A DNA stretch of 64,000 nt, taken from positions 31,682,001 through 31,746,000 of the forward strand of contig NC_091047.1 of assembly GCF_963966145.1 (NCBI RefSeq), given 5' to 3'. A program made the translations under genes and the position numbers. The DNA comes from Tenebrio molitor (Eukaryota > Arthropoda > Insecta > Coleoptera > Tenebrionidae). The notes under the pieces are model-generated. The model was not told where the DNA came from. It made no database searches and saw only the letters and a list, made by a program, of their open reading frames with translations. How positions within the stretch are numbered: the first letter of the stretch is position 1; each line of letters begins with the position of its first letter. This document shows positions 20,826 through 32,399 of the stretch, in pieces.

Positions 20826-21710
20826 TAACGGCCGGTTTCATAATGTATTTTAAAAGCGGTTTTAAATTTAAAACCACCTTTAACTAAAAATTGTGTTTCA
20901 TATTCATTAAAGGCGTCTTTAAATCCTTAAAACCCCCTTTAACTTTATAAGCTCGTTGTCGGCTTTTTATCTCGTTAAAGGTGGATTTAAATGGGGAACA
21001 TAACCTCAATTACACGACAAGTGACATTTCGCTAGGCTAGTGCATTGCCACAAATTGCTGCTTTTTTTTGTGAATTAGTAGGTACTTACCGAATAATTAA
21101 ATCAACATTTCGGAAACTTATAGGTATTCAGAAAATAAAGATATTCCATGAATTCATTAGTTTTTATTGCTCAATTGTTTTCTTGCTAATTCAATCTAAG
21201 TCTAATAGGTAACAGTTTTTTCCTTTCATGTTCTTCTCTTTCCTCTCTTCTCTTTAAGTGTAGGATCTTATTTTATACAAGTTTTGTTTTAGATTTATAA
21301 AATTCCTCCTTCACTTGAAAGGTTGGATTTGGCATTTTTGGTCGCAATCTTTTATTAATCGGATGTTTTAATTTGGCGCTGCTCCACTAGCAAAATGTAA
21401 AATGCAGAATGTAAACAAAAATTAAAATACCTACTCGAAATACAATTAAAGTCCGAGGGAAACAGTTGCGAGTTACCAAAACTTTCAAACGTTTACTGTA
21501 AAATTCCCTAGAATTCCCTAGGAAAATGACTACGTACACACGGTGAATGATTCGTTTTCGAACTAATGCAAATTTTAACTAATGTTTCGATAGTCCATGT
21601 TTATGAAATGCAGTCTCCTTTATTTTAGATTTAAAGTCGCATTTACCTTAAAGGCGCATTTTATTAAAGGAGACTTTAGGGTCGGATTATGAAACCGGCC
21701 CGTAACTGAT
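20826..21710. mobile_element. large MITE (CCGGTTTCATAAT family)
   Basis: Terminal inverted repeats read acgg(g)ccggtttcataat at the left and attatgaaaccggcccgt at the right. Both subterminal zones are rich in actttaa/ttaaagt motifs. The interior (about 700 bp) has no recognisable gene. A short relative is at 1950-2082. Confidence 0.6.
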
Positions 21711-22395
21711 TGCCTGAAAGTTACATCTTCCGGGAGAAACTTAGGGGATAACTCTGAAAATTAACAATTGGGTGCTTCTCGAGAGAAACAAAATAATATC
21801 TACAAACATACCCTCTATAGGGTTTTAATGTGACTCTGGCGGGTAGCGTAATTAAAGAGTACTAATCACAAAATCACCGAAGCTGCTGTTTCTCTTTACT
21901 TTGTGTTGAGTAATACGGCAGAGTTCGGATTTTCCTAAAGCCGCTTCGTGAATAAGAAGGCGAACATCTGGTTTGTAGGCAGGTGTACTTCGTCCAGCGA
22001 CAAACTGGGAGATTTTAAATTGTATTAAATTACCCCAACACTACAAAATGCACTAAAATACTTTAATTAGAGCATAATTTCATGGCAAAAATGTTACTGG
22101 TTCAAGGATATATTTCAAATTTTAGGTGCGGTAGGTACTACTTTCTCTACGTACAGTTGCGGAATTAAAATTTCGGGCAGCATTGTCATTTTCATACAAG
22201 GGTGTATTTGTAAAATGTGCCGAAATTTTACCTACGAGGTTGTAGGACAACGTAGAAAACTAAAAGCAATTAAACAAATTGTAGCTCAAAAGATAAATGT
22301 CATTTTATTTTTTGACATAGAATTTTTTAAATATTTTTTCCGAGTTCTACATGAAGCCAGTAGCTCGTGATTAAAATATCTGCACAACTTTCAAA
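21711..22395. other. no feature seen
   Basis: Intergenic AT-rich DNA between the large MITE and the stem-loop repeat. No coding motif or inverted repeat was recognised. Confidence 0.35.
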
Positions 22396-22568
22396 ATTAC
22401 CTTGTATAACCATCTTTTTTTGACTTTTTTCAACGAAGTTGTGCCGGTAGGGAAAAAATAGTATTCAAACCTTGTTAAGAAAGTGCCCTTGCAGACCTTG
22501 CAGAGCCTACCGCTCGGTTTATAATCTTTGCCTGCGGTCTGCAAGAAAGCACTTTCTTACCTTGGTTT
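22396..22568. repeat. stem-loop repeat, copy 2
   Basis: Reverse-orientation copy of 10470-10645. The palindrome is 22466-22568 (arms gaaagtg...cttgcagac), with the shared flank acaaagttgtgccggtaggg-like at 22396-22465. The apex differs (gcctaccgctcgg). Confidence 0.7.
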
Positions 22569-22624
22569 TAAATATACTCGTACTATTCAGCTAAGCATTC
22601 TAACTGTTTCAACCCTCCTTGAAC

Positions 22625-23007
22625 AATGGCGGCCAAAAAATTTTAGCCGTCAGTAGCTTGACATTCATGTAAAGTGTAAATAAATCTTTAGGAACCGTAA
22701 CCCCACTTTCGATTTTTGTCATATTGGCAAGCATATTGTTATTCTGACAATCAATTTAAACTGTTTAAAGATCAGATATTCCTAAAATCCGATATGAATG
22801 AACAAAATTAGAGTAGTCGTACATAAATAATAACCTGAGGTAAACGTCTGTGTAGTAAATGACAAAATAATTTCGAATTTTGAAATTTACCAACCAAAAG
22901 TGACCAATCATAATCAAGACGGTAATCATAGTGACAATAAAGTATGGCTTACAAATTTTTCTTTTGAAGTGACAGAAATTGACGGCTAAAATTTTTTGGT
23001 CGCCATA
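22625..23007. mobile_element. MITE with AATGGCGGCCAAAAAATTTT ends
   Basis: Inverted repeats atggcggccaaaaaatttta and its partner ctaaaattttttggtcgcca enclose about 330 bp. It interrupts the gttgaaac-rich subterminal zone of the pogo relic. Confidence 0.65.
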
Positions 23008-23118
23008 GTACTAAGGTAAGTTGAAACAGCCTCTGAGGTTGGTTGAAACACATAACTTACACAGGTTTAAATGAAAATAAGAGGCTTTGTCAAATAGGTA
23101 TAACCTGTTGTAATTATA

Positions 23119-23254
23119 CACTGCGTTTTTTATTTCGCTGAACATATGTAAAATGGCTATGTTCAGTTCTAAAATGGACAAGTCAATTCATTCGAAATAA
23201 GCAACCAAACTTACAGATTCATGAATCCTATGTTCAGTAAAATAAAAAACACGG
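23119..23254. mobile_element. 136-bp TA-flanked MITE
   Basis: Ends cactgcgttttttattt...ctgaacat and atgttcagtaaaataaaaaa pair as imperfect inverted repeats with TA outside both. It directly abuts the next MITE. Confidence 0.55.
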
Positions 23255-23258
23255 TATA

Positions 23259-24256
23259 CAGGCTGTTTGATGAAAAACGCCTCAACCCATAACTTTGTTA
23301 TTTATTACCCGATTTCAATGAACAAAAAAATCAAAGATATGGTTTTTCAAGCGCTACAAAACAGCCATAAAATGTTTTTTTTTGGCGTTATCTTCAGTAG
23401 CTAACGATAGTCAACTTTTTTTTTTTAAATGGACACATGTAGTTTTTTAGGCTTGGTCTGGTAAGGTTTTTTTTTCTGGATCTAATGACGTATTGAAAGT
23501 TATCATTTGGTTCATAGCTAACTGAAAAAAAATAAAACATTTTTTTGTGGTTCAGCTTATTATAAAATTTTTAAGAGTGCCGTGAAAAACAATCGGAATA
23601 CAAAGTACGATAAATGTCATCTAAACGTCAGCTTAGAAGTTTTCATCTGCTTTTTTAAACTTTTTTTATTTAAGTATAAAATAACATTGTCAGTCATGCA
23701 GGATAGCAGTCATTTGACTATTATTTTATGTTCGAGTGTAATAAAAATCGTAATTAGTGAAAAACAAAAAGTTAATAGAAAAAATAATAATAATTAAAAA
23801 AAAATATTTTTTAAAAATTATTATTTATGTTTTCCAAGAAAATGATAATAAAACTCTTCAAGATTGCACCTGAAAATTTTCAAACTCACACTTGACATTT
23901 GTTGCTATTTGTATTCCAATTGTTTTTCACGGCACACTTGAAAATTTCATAATAAACTGAACCACAATTAAAAATTGTTTTATTTTTTTTTCAGTCAATT
24001 ATGAACCAAACGATAACTTTTAATACATCGTTAGATTCAGAAAAAAAAACTTTATCAGACTAAGCCTAAAAAACTACATGTGTCTATTTAAAAAAAAAAG
24101 TTGACTATCGTAAGCTACTGAAAATAACGCCAAAAAAAATTATTTTATGCCTACTTCGTAGCGCATGAAAAACCATATCTTCGGTTTTTTTGTTCATTGA
24201 AATCGGATAATAAATAAAAAAGTTATGGGTTGAGGCGTTTTTTATCAAACAGCCTG
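23259..24256. mobile_element. 1-kb palindromic MITE
   Basis: Caggctgtttgat(g/a)aaaaacgcctcaa at the left and its reverse complement at the right are followed inward by near-continuous inverted homology (for example tgtggttcag...ctgaaccaca). Almost the whole element, except a core near 23690-23870, is one snap-back palindrome. TATA lies at both edges. Short open frames inside (23582-23797, 24105-24305) are not conserved genes. Confidence 0.75.
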
Positions 24257-24353
24257 TATATATATGTATAACAAACAAACAAAAATAATTATGGCACTCT
24301 TTCACATTAGATAAGTAAATACTAATTCAATTTTGTCATAATACTTTCTAAGA

Positions 24354-25140
24354 TTAATCGGACAAACAGTTCTGGCAAACATAATTTAGTTCGCCTGCAG
24401 TGCATTCTTCATGAGACCAGCCCTTGCATTCGAAGCATTGCACCCATTTTTCGTTGGGTCTGCTATTTTTGTATGGTTCTAGGCAACACAAACATACGCA
24501 CTCATCGTCATCTTCATCTTCACTGTCGGATTTGCTGCATTTGGTTCGTTTTGCTTGCTTCTTTTTCTTCTTGCCCCTTTTTTCTGTTCTCCTTTATCAC
24601 TTATCAACTTGCCTTTTGGCATCTTTTAGATTTCTTTTTGGTTCTATTGCCTTTAAAGCTTCTTTTTCAGGAGTGCCTGTTAATACAGCTGATTTTACCT
24701 TTCTTCTATTTTGAGTTCCCTTTCTTGGTAAAGGTTTAGGCAAAGGTCTAATAACCTGTGGTGAAAACACTTCAGCGGTGTCGGTTTCGGCTGAAATAGA
24801 CGCAGTTGATTCTTGAGATTCCCTGGAACTGGAAGCGATAGGTTTCTCGGGTGCGCAAGCTGACATCGAAGCACGTAGGACCGTTGTCAATATCAATAGA
24901 AGTAGCCCATCTAGGGTTGTTAGTTTCAGGGAATCTTTGTGTTGAATTTGAAAGAACGTCATTGTTTTCATCTTCTATTACGGCACTCGTATTTTGCTGC
25001 AGATTATTATCCAAGGGACGATCTGTAACTTGACTAGGTAAAAAGTCTTCCTCCGTAAAGATGTTGGTATTTAGCGGCCAAATCCCCGTTGATACTTGCT
25101 TCGCTTCTATTAGTTTTACGAATAGATATTTGTTAGGCAT
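24354..25140 (-). pseudogene. pogo/Tigger-like transposase, C-terminal region
   Basis: Minus-strand pieces in shifting frames run GIWPLNTNIFTEEDFLPSQV, VIRPLPKPLPRK, TGTPEKEALKAI and a Lys-rich stretch. The tail is Asp/Glu-rich with CxCCxxxY...W-V-Q-C-x-x-C-K-G-W-S-H-E-E-C...C-Q-N-C, stopping at 24354. This is the tail of pogo/Tigger (DDE_1) transposases with a PHD-like zinc-binding end. The DDE core is missing upstream of 25140, and at least two frameshifts are present. Confidence 0.75.
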
Positions 25141-25410
25141 TCTGAAATAATAAAATATAACTTTTAATGTGAATCACAATTAATATAAATTAATTATGTT
25201 TAATATTCGTAACTGAGGCGAGTTGAAACAATCGAGGTGAGTTGACACAAGCTGTTTCAACCTGCCTCGATTTAAAAAATAACGATTTCCTAGAATTTAT
25301 CACAGAAATATTCTGTAAGGTTATAATTTGGGCCAAAACGAAGTTCAATTATGAAACTTAGATAATGATGCTAGAATAATATCAGATCCAAATTACTAAA
25401 CAATTCATAT

Positions 25411-25560
25411 ACCGAGTGTCAACTACCAAACCTGGCCATAGGGATTTAACATTAAAAATTGTTTTTGCATGATTTCTGGTATAGTCCGTACGCCACACTT
25501 GTCTTTGTGTCTGCTTTCTGTCAAAAAACGTGCAATCTATCAGAGTATGGAGTATACCTA
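25411..25560. repeat. dispersed repeat pieces
   Basis: 25411-25490 repeats 4896-4975. Immediately after it, 25490-25550 (cgtacgcca ... gtgcaatctatca) resembles the inner part of the Harbinger element A/B terminal repeat (about 14235-14285). This suggests the scrap of an older relative. Confidence 0.45.
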
Positions 25561-25612
25561 CGGGGGATGTATGATAAGATTGATAAGTACCCGTGTTAGG
25601 CAAGAAACAAAA

Positions 25613-25900
25613 ATTAAAAAAAAAATCTATTTATTATTCAACATAACTACTTTTTGGCTTGATACACTTGGCTCAACAACTTTCTAACTTTTGCAAGCCT
25701 TCCAAAAATAGGATTTGTCAAACTGCGAAACAGGCTTCAGTTTCGGTAATAACCTTCTCGTCCGATGCGAATCTTTTTCCACCAAGCCATTTTTTTCATG
25801 TTTGGAAACAGGAAGAAGTCGCGGGGCCTAAATCTGGAGAATACGGTGGATGTGGCAGCAATTCGCAGCCCAATTCCACCAATTTCGCTGAGACAACGAG
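25613..25900 (-). pseudogene. mariner transposase, C-terminal part
   Basis: The minus strand reads LVELGCELLPHPPYSPDLGP with the third catalytic Asp. After frame changes it reads MKKWLGGKRFASDEKVITET and finally DKSYFWK...LSQVYQAKK. This matches the C-terminal third of irritans-like mariner (SETMAR-type) transposases. Upstream motifs were not found. Confidence 0.75.
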
Positions 25901-26649
25901 GGATCGGTGTGCCGGCGCATTACATCGTCAAATCTGCACAATAATTAAGCATAATACTGCCCTGTGACCGTTCTTCCTTTTTCCAAATTCCAAAAGAAAT
26001 TCTACTTTTTACGTCTACCTACATCAAAAGCTGACATTGTAGTCTGTACGGATGATTATTACACCTGTCAATATGACATTAAACAAATATATTTCATAGC
26101 AACTCGTATATTTTTTTTAAATGTGGTAATTTTAAATGTGCCTACCCGGTATACGGAAATACAGGTCTTAAAAAAAGTTGTGAAAAACTTACTTTTGGTT
26201 GATTTTAGAGCACATGCGTTATATTAGGACAACCACTCATTTCACGACTCACGACCTTGGCGTTTTCTGACGAGTTTATGCTTTGCAAACGAGCTTAGAT
26301 TCCCCTATCTGCAGATAGTTTATGCGATTTTGCGCCAAAAAAGTAATCGAGAGACTCCACTATCCGAACTTGCATTTATTTTGAAAAAATGGGTCTTTAT
26401 TATTCGAGAAATATTCTCCCTATATATCACTTGTGCTTAAAAATTAACCGGATAAATTCCATTTAAGCTTCTTGTCTAATTACTTATTATTATTATTATT
26501 ATTATTACTATTCAAAGAACCCAACAGAAGAATTCCAATTATAGGGTTCTGTTAAACTTGAATGACATCAACAGCAAGGGAATAGAAAAGTATCTGTATA
26601 GCCTGAATGCTTTAGATTGACATCAGTTATATATGTAAATATATCAGAT
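25901..26649. other. no gene; TTA microsatellite
   Basis: A run of TTA/ATT trinucleotides lies at 26484-26510. The open frame at 25964-26227 shows no motif. No clear repeat boundary was seen. Confidence 0.4.
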
Positions 26650-26954
26650 ACTGCTAAAGTTTGTCAATTTTACGCAGTTCAAGGAACAAGAAAATAGGTC
26701 CAATTGACAATGCAAGCTATTTGCCAATCTGCACATGTTGCACAATGGTGAAAATTTGCCTACGTCTCTTCTATGAGCTGGCAGATAAAAAAGTCTATAA
26801 TGCCGTGATTTCGTGCCTCAAGATCCAGCATTAAATGCTAACTGCGACAAGATTTCCGAACAGTCTAAAATATTATGCAGCAGTTTCAAAACGAATATTG
26901 GTAACGCTTTTTTGAAAGAAGTAGTGAAGTTGATACAATCAAATAGTATATTGT

Positions 26955-27355
26955 ATATCAAGAGTTGAAAATGAAAGATTTCACACGAGTTTGCAGAATT
27001 GAGCCACAAGCCGTAGGCGCGTGGCTTAAGCAAACGAGTGTGAAATCGAATTTTCAACACGTGGTATACACGATATTTTTCCGACGACCACAAAAAAAAA
27101 AAAAAACGCTAATATTCGGCATTCCTTCAAACTTCAAATATTATTCGACAGAGCTGCGGACAAAACATACATTGATGGCCATGGTTACTACAACTGTGTG
27201 CAATGATTTCATTGCGCACAGGCTAGAAGGTATCTGATTGGCTAACCAGTTTCATTGCACACGGGTTCGCTATTTGCATGCAATAGCCAACTTTCAATAA
27301 TAGTTATTTGTGCGAATTTACGCATTTTTCGTAGTGGTCGTCGGAAAACGATTTA
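26955..27355. mobile_element. hairpin-bearing insertion in the non-LTR element
   Basis: RT coding homology stops at about 27356 and resumes at about 26950, with atat on both sides. The inserted 400 bp begins with a 95-bp stem-loop (26964-27058, arms gttgaaaatgaaagatttca onwards, inner gagccac/gtggctt, apex gccgtaggc). It also holds an inverted pair ccgacgaccac (27080) and gtggtcgtcgg (27335). No gene. The class is unknown. Confidence 0.6.
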
Positions 27356-28353
27356 GCAGATATGTGTGCGCAATACCGATGGGAGGATATTCCCCATCAT
27401 CCCGAAGGTAAAGGTATTTCAAAAATTTTCGTATGATCTGCTCATGTCTAGCTGCTTGGATATTATGATGCGGCTGCCATATAAATCATATAATGCAGGC
27501 ATAGTGAAGTTTACTTCTTACAAATGCATTAAAAAGCGTTGTGAGAGTACGACAGCTTTGGTAATCCCACGAGTTTCGAAACAAAAAACCCAGCTGCTTC
27601 ATAGAATCAGACACCACATAATCATAATATGGCTTGTAAACGATAACTTACGGTCAAAAATTACACCAAGGTCCTTTACTGTTTCAGGCCTGTTTAAGAG
27701 ATTCAAGTTTAAGGTGTAATCGAATCTGATATTTTCCTTTTTCAAAGAAAAAGACATCACTTGACATTTGTTGATATTAAGACTTAGCTTGTTTCTTGTA
27801 CACCAGTTTATAATTTCATCCAAGTTTGCCTGTAGTGTCTCACAGTCAGGCCGTTTCGCAATTTGATTCAACAACTTGGCATTATCGGCGAACAAGAAAA
27901 AGGGTATACATAGTTGGTTTGTCACCAATATCATTAATAAAAGTCAGAAACAACAAAGGACCCAAAACAGAGCCCTGTGGTACACCCGAAGTGACATTTA
28001 TGTACGTCAAGTAATAGCCATAACAATGGACGTATCTACTGCTTTCTACCTTGCACATAGGAACAGAGAAACTTCACCAACATAGTTGAAGCACCGACAA
28101 ACTGAAGCTTTTGAACTAAAATATTATGATCCAGAGATCATATCATTATTCATCATTATCGATAGTCAGATATGAGTTGCGTAGTGCAGAAAAAATTGGT
28201 AGTTGTCGATCTATCACGCATGAATCCATGTTGACTGGGTGATATTAATTTGGAAAGTACAAAATATAATTGATCGAAAATCAGAAACTCAAAAATCTTG
28301 GCAAAATTATTTATTATTGAGATTGGTCTATAGTTTTCTATCACACTTTTAAA

Positions 28354-29091
28354 GGGTGTTCATTTAATATTCTGGTAGCATCACCTATGGAAATCTTTTG
28401 TTTTGAAAAACGGATGTCGCAGCGTTAAAATACGACATAACCTCAATAAAAAATAACAGCATGACACGAATTATGATAAAAAAAGTAACACAATTACAAT
28501 TCACGCACAAATTAATCAATTTATTAAATGAGGTGCTGGAAATGTCTACCTTCTTCTTTTCGTAACAATTTGTGGCACGTTCCTGCTTTCCTACATAAGG
28601 TTCAGTCTGTTGCGTTGCGATACGATAACAGACGCACCGAAGTGTAGGGAGCATTTTGCATTATTTCTCTTGCAGTTTCAATAGCTGCACTAACTGCAGC
28701 AGTGCGTTTTAGGGGCTGACCTGTGGTTTTTCTTCGGTAAACGCCTCCAGTTTCACGAAACAACTTTACACACCGGCTCAGGTTATCTTCGAAGGTTTTC
28801 CGTCAACAATAACATTGGGAAATTCGGCGATAAACTCTTCTAAGCAGTTTTGTACGGAGTAGATCCATGAACTATTCACTTTCAAACCATTGCGATTGCG
28901 AAAATAACTTTCAATCAAAACGTTTTCTGCTCTAACGTGAACACTAGCAAGCAGTAAACTTGTCTGAACGCAAATGTCAAAATTGACAGCTCTACTCTAA
29001 TTTTAATAACGGGAAGTACAAACGACGACATGCCTTCACAGAAACAAAATATTTCCATAGATAATGCTACCAAAATATTAAATGAACACCC
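28354..29091 (-). mobile_element. mariner/IS630-like element with transposase N terminus
   Basis: Inverted ends gggtgttcatttaatatt and aatattaaatgaacaccc. On the minus strand pieces read LIESYFRNRNGLKVNSSW, VQNCLEEFIAEFPNV and RIATQQTEPYVGK. They resemble the DNA-binding half of the transposase at 49806-50645 (VEHCVNDFQNAFSDFPVDYQ). The catalytic half is absent. It sits inside RT coding sequence of the non-LTR element. Confidence 0.6.
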
Positions 29092-29477
29092 GATATCTTT
29101 AGCCTTATGAGTAGGCAGAATTTTTGAAATTTTCCAAATTTCAGGAAAAGTCCCCGTTTTCATTTTCATTCCGATGTTGAAGAGTATAGACATAGGTTGC
29201 GATAACACACTAGCACAGTCTTTGACAAAAAAGGCAGGAATCCCGTCTGGACCTTGAACATAGTTTGATTTAATTCTCTTTATGGACTGAAATACTTCGT
29301 CGGCAGAAACAGAGCGTAAAGATATGTTATTATGATTAGATCCCGAATCGGATTTAGTATAAACATCAGCTCGGACACTGTAGGTTGATTGGAAAAAATT
29401 TAGCAAAAGCACCCATAATGTTTACTGGTCCCGATATAGTCGACTGACCAATCGACATGCAAGAAGGCAAACCAGTA

Positions 29478-29984
29478 CAATCGCGGCCATCCAAAAGTGA
29501 AAGATAGCTTGCGAAAATTTCCGTATTTTTCGTTAGATTAAATCAGGCTGTATTCATTAGCGTTCGTGCAGCAGGCGTTACTATTTTAATAATAAAAAGT
29601 TGTAATAAATAGTTTTTAATAAAAATGAGGCTGAGAAGTAATTAATACATTATTAAAATGAAAGTAAACGTTAGTAAAGAAACCTTTCCAACACCTATTC
29701 GTATTGGCCTCTCAAGCCTGTTTTCTTGCCAACGCCTCTTTATATTGAAGATGCAAGTCTTACTGCAATGTAATTCTCTCGCCACAGCCGCCAACGACCA
29801 ATTTTCTTCTAGCTTTGCAATAGCCCTAGCTATCTGAATCGGAGTGAGATGTGGCATTTAAAAAAAATAGTTTCAATAATTTTTTTAACGCTAGTGTCAA
29901 ACTTTGACATTTTAGGACGCCTATGATTTAAAGTAAAAATCAAACTATTAAAAAAAATCGTTCACTTTTGGATGGCCGCGATAG
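29478..29984 (-). mobile_element. 507-bp Tc1-like MITE, copy 1
   Basis: TA flanks (29476-29477 and 29985-29986) and inverted ends caatcgcggccatccaaaag. It keeps the start of a Tc1-type transposase on the minus strand (29857-29642): MPHLTPIQIARAIAKLEENW, then a helix-turn-helix AAVARELHCSKTCIFN and a basic RRWQENR. The rest of the transposase is deleted. It interrupts the linker/RT region of the CR1/Jockey-type element. Confidence 0.8.
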
Positions 29985-31218
29985 TACCTCGCTTCTTTTG
30001 TTTGAGATACTGCCAGAACTTCTTAGGATTCGCGTTTATGTTTCGTTAGGAATTTGCGACAAAATCTTTATATGCCAGCGATGTGTCACGTTTAATATTG
30101 CCTCTTAATTCTTTGAAAGATATAAGATCCTCGGGATTTTTAAATTTCATGTAATGCCGACGAAGTTTGTTTTTGATATGTACATTCTTAATGATTTGCA
30201 GAGTAAACTATGCAGGATAGTTATGCTTTTTATTTTTATATTTAGGTACATGATCGTTTAGGATTTTATATAAAATATTGTAAAATGCATCAGAGGCGGC
30301 ATTAACATCATCATTACAGCTTTCAAGAGAAGTCCAGTCAGCGGTTGTTTCGTGATGACTTGGACCACAATGGATGATCCAATTTTTGAGGAATGCTCGA
30401 AGGACCAATCTCGCTAGATGAAGATGTTTGCGGTCACAATGGATGACCAGTTTTGTAGTTGAGGATCACAATGGATGACCAATTAAATATGTAGGTTGCT
30501 TGAACTTTGTTTATTTAAAACTCAACACTTAATCTACTTGAATTACACAATTGTCAACGAGAATTTGAGACAATAATTACGACAAAAATCGAGTGAAGAT
30601 TTTAGACAAGAATCTCAGAATTTTTAATATTCTTGGAATTTATACTGTTGGGGTAGGTAGCGTCCAACCCCTGAGTGGGCGTTGCTTCCCCACCCCGCTG
30701 AGGCCCATCGGCTGTAACATCCGCAACAGCGTTAATCATTGCATGATAGAGATCTGCAAAATTTGCTTTACGAAGGTTAAAGGTTTTTATATCTGCAGCA
30801 CCCTTCAAAAAACGAGAAAGTGGACTATTAAGAACAATAGACACCCAGAGGGATGAATGATAGTGGTCTTCATCAACAAAGGGGTCATTAGAAGCGGTAA
30901 CCACAACAGCAGAGTCTCTCGCATTGGAAAGGACGAGATCAAGGCACTTACCATTTGCATTGTGTATATTCCAAAAACGCATGAAGATGTAATCACCACG
31001 GTAAAAAGTATGGAGTTAACAACAAATAAAGGAGAGAATTTTCTTCTACTAGCAAGTGAAGTCAAACGGATCATCATATTTAGTTGTTTTACAAACTTGT
31101 ATTTTCTTTGTCAGGTCGATAATATTTACGTTGACGGCACATTTCAATATTGCAGCAATTTTTTTTTCAAATGTTTACATTGCATGGCTTCAAAAATGAG
31201 CATTATGTACATTATGTA

Positions 31219-31725
31219 CTATCGCGGCCATCCAAAAGTGAACGGTTTTTTTTAATAGTTTGATTTTTACTTTAAATCATAGGCGTCCTAAAATGTCAAA
31301 GTTTGACACTAGCGTTAAAAAAATTATTGAAACTATTTTTTTTAAATGCCACATCTCACTCCGATTCAGACAGCTAGGGCTATTGCAAAGCTAGAAGAAA
31401 ATTGGTCGTTGGCGGCTGTGGCGAGAGAGTTACATTGCAGTAAGACTTGCATCTTCAATAGAAAGAGGCGTTGGCAAGAAAACAGGCTTGAGAGGCCAAT
31501 ACGAATAGATGTTGGAAAGGTTTCTTTACTAACGTTTACTTTCATTTTAATAATGTATTAATTACTTCTCAGCTTCATTTTTATTAAAAATTATTTATTA
31601 CAACTTTTTATTATTAAAATAGTAACGCTTGTTGCACGAACGCCAATGAATACAGCCTGATTTAATCTAACGAAAAATACGGAAATTTTCGCATGCTATC
31701 GTTCACTTTTGGATGGCCGCGATTG
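31219..31725 (+). mobile_element. 507-bp Tc1-like MITE, copy 2
   Basis: Same length and TIRs as copy 1, opposite orientation, TA at 31217-31218 and 31726-31727. The partial 71-residue frame (31346-31561) differs from copy 1 at only a few residues (IQT/IQI, NRK/NIK, RID/RIG), so both moved recently. Confidence 0.8.
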
Positions 31726-32228
31726 TACCTTTGATTTTTTGTCTGTTACCAAACAAAACTGCAGAAACTTATATTAAGGTACTTCAATTAATTGTAGAAA
31801 AGTGTAACAAATTCAAACTGTTTTAAACCGAAAGCAGTAGTCACAGATTTTGAAGTTGCGATACACAAAGCAGTTGGTAATGTTTGGCCAAACGTTACTA
31901 TTATAGGTTGCAAATTTCATCTAGCGCAATGCTGGTTTAAAAAAATTCAAACCTTAGGATTAGTAAATGAATACAAAAATAAAAACTCAGAAATTGGTAA
32001 ATTTTTAAGATTATTTTTCGGTCTTCACTATTTGAAATCTTCGGATGTTAGCGATGTGTTTGCATTTGAGTTGTTTAACAAGATGCCTGATGACGTTAGA
32101 GTTGTAAAATTCTGTGATTATGTACTGGACAATTATATTAGTGACGAGGCACTATTTCCTCCAGAGCTCTGGGCAAGTGATTCAGCATCCACATGTTAAT
32201 GAATGCTTTTATAACACTCATCCAAATA

Positions 32229-32399
32229 CAGGGTGATTTACGAGGAATAATGAGCCCGATGGAATAGAAAATGCAACCCGCAATTTATCAGGAGAAAAAC
32301 CCGGACATTTACCGCTTCGATGTCCGGCTTTTTGTTCCAATGTATTGTGGGTTGCATTTTCTATTCCGCCGGGCTCATTATTCCTCGTAAATCACCCTG
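32229..32399. mobile_element. 171-bp palindromic MITE
   Basis: Cagggtgatttacgaggaat and its reverse complement continue into a hairpin of about 60-bp arms around a central accgcttcgatg. TA flanks. It sits between NECFYNTHP and FQFLSVLKDF of the MULE. Confidence 0.75.

Larger units (their letters stand above)
22600..25300 (-). mobile_element. pogo/Tigger-type relic riddled with MITEs
   Basis: The transposase C terminus is on the minus strand at 24354-25140. Motifs of the form ga(g)gt(g/t)(a/g)gttgaaac recur on both sides (about 22608-22622, 23014-23050 and 25209-25260) and are probably subterminal repeats. Between 22625 and 24260 three MITEs have inserted in what would be the 3' flank. The limits are approximate. 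Confidence 0.45.

Noticed and set aside
24424..24739. Two plus-strand frames of about 90 codons, Leu/Phe/Ser-rich
   Set aside because: Antisense to the pogo transposase C-terminal coding region.
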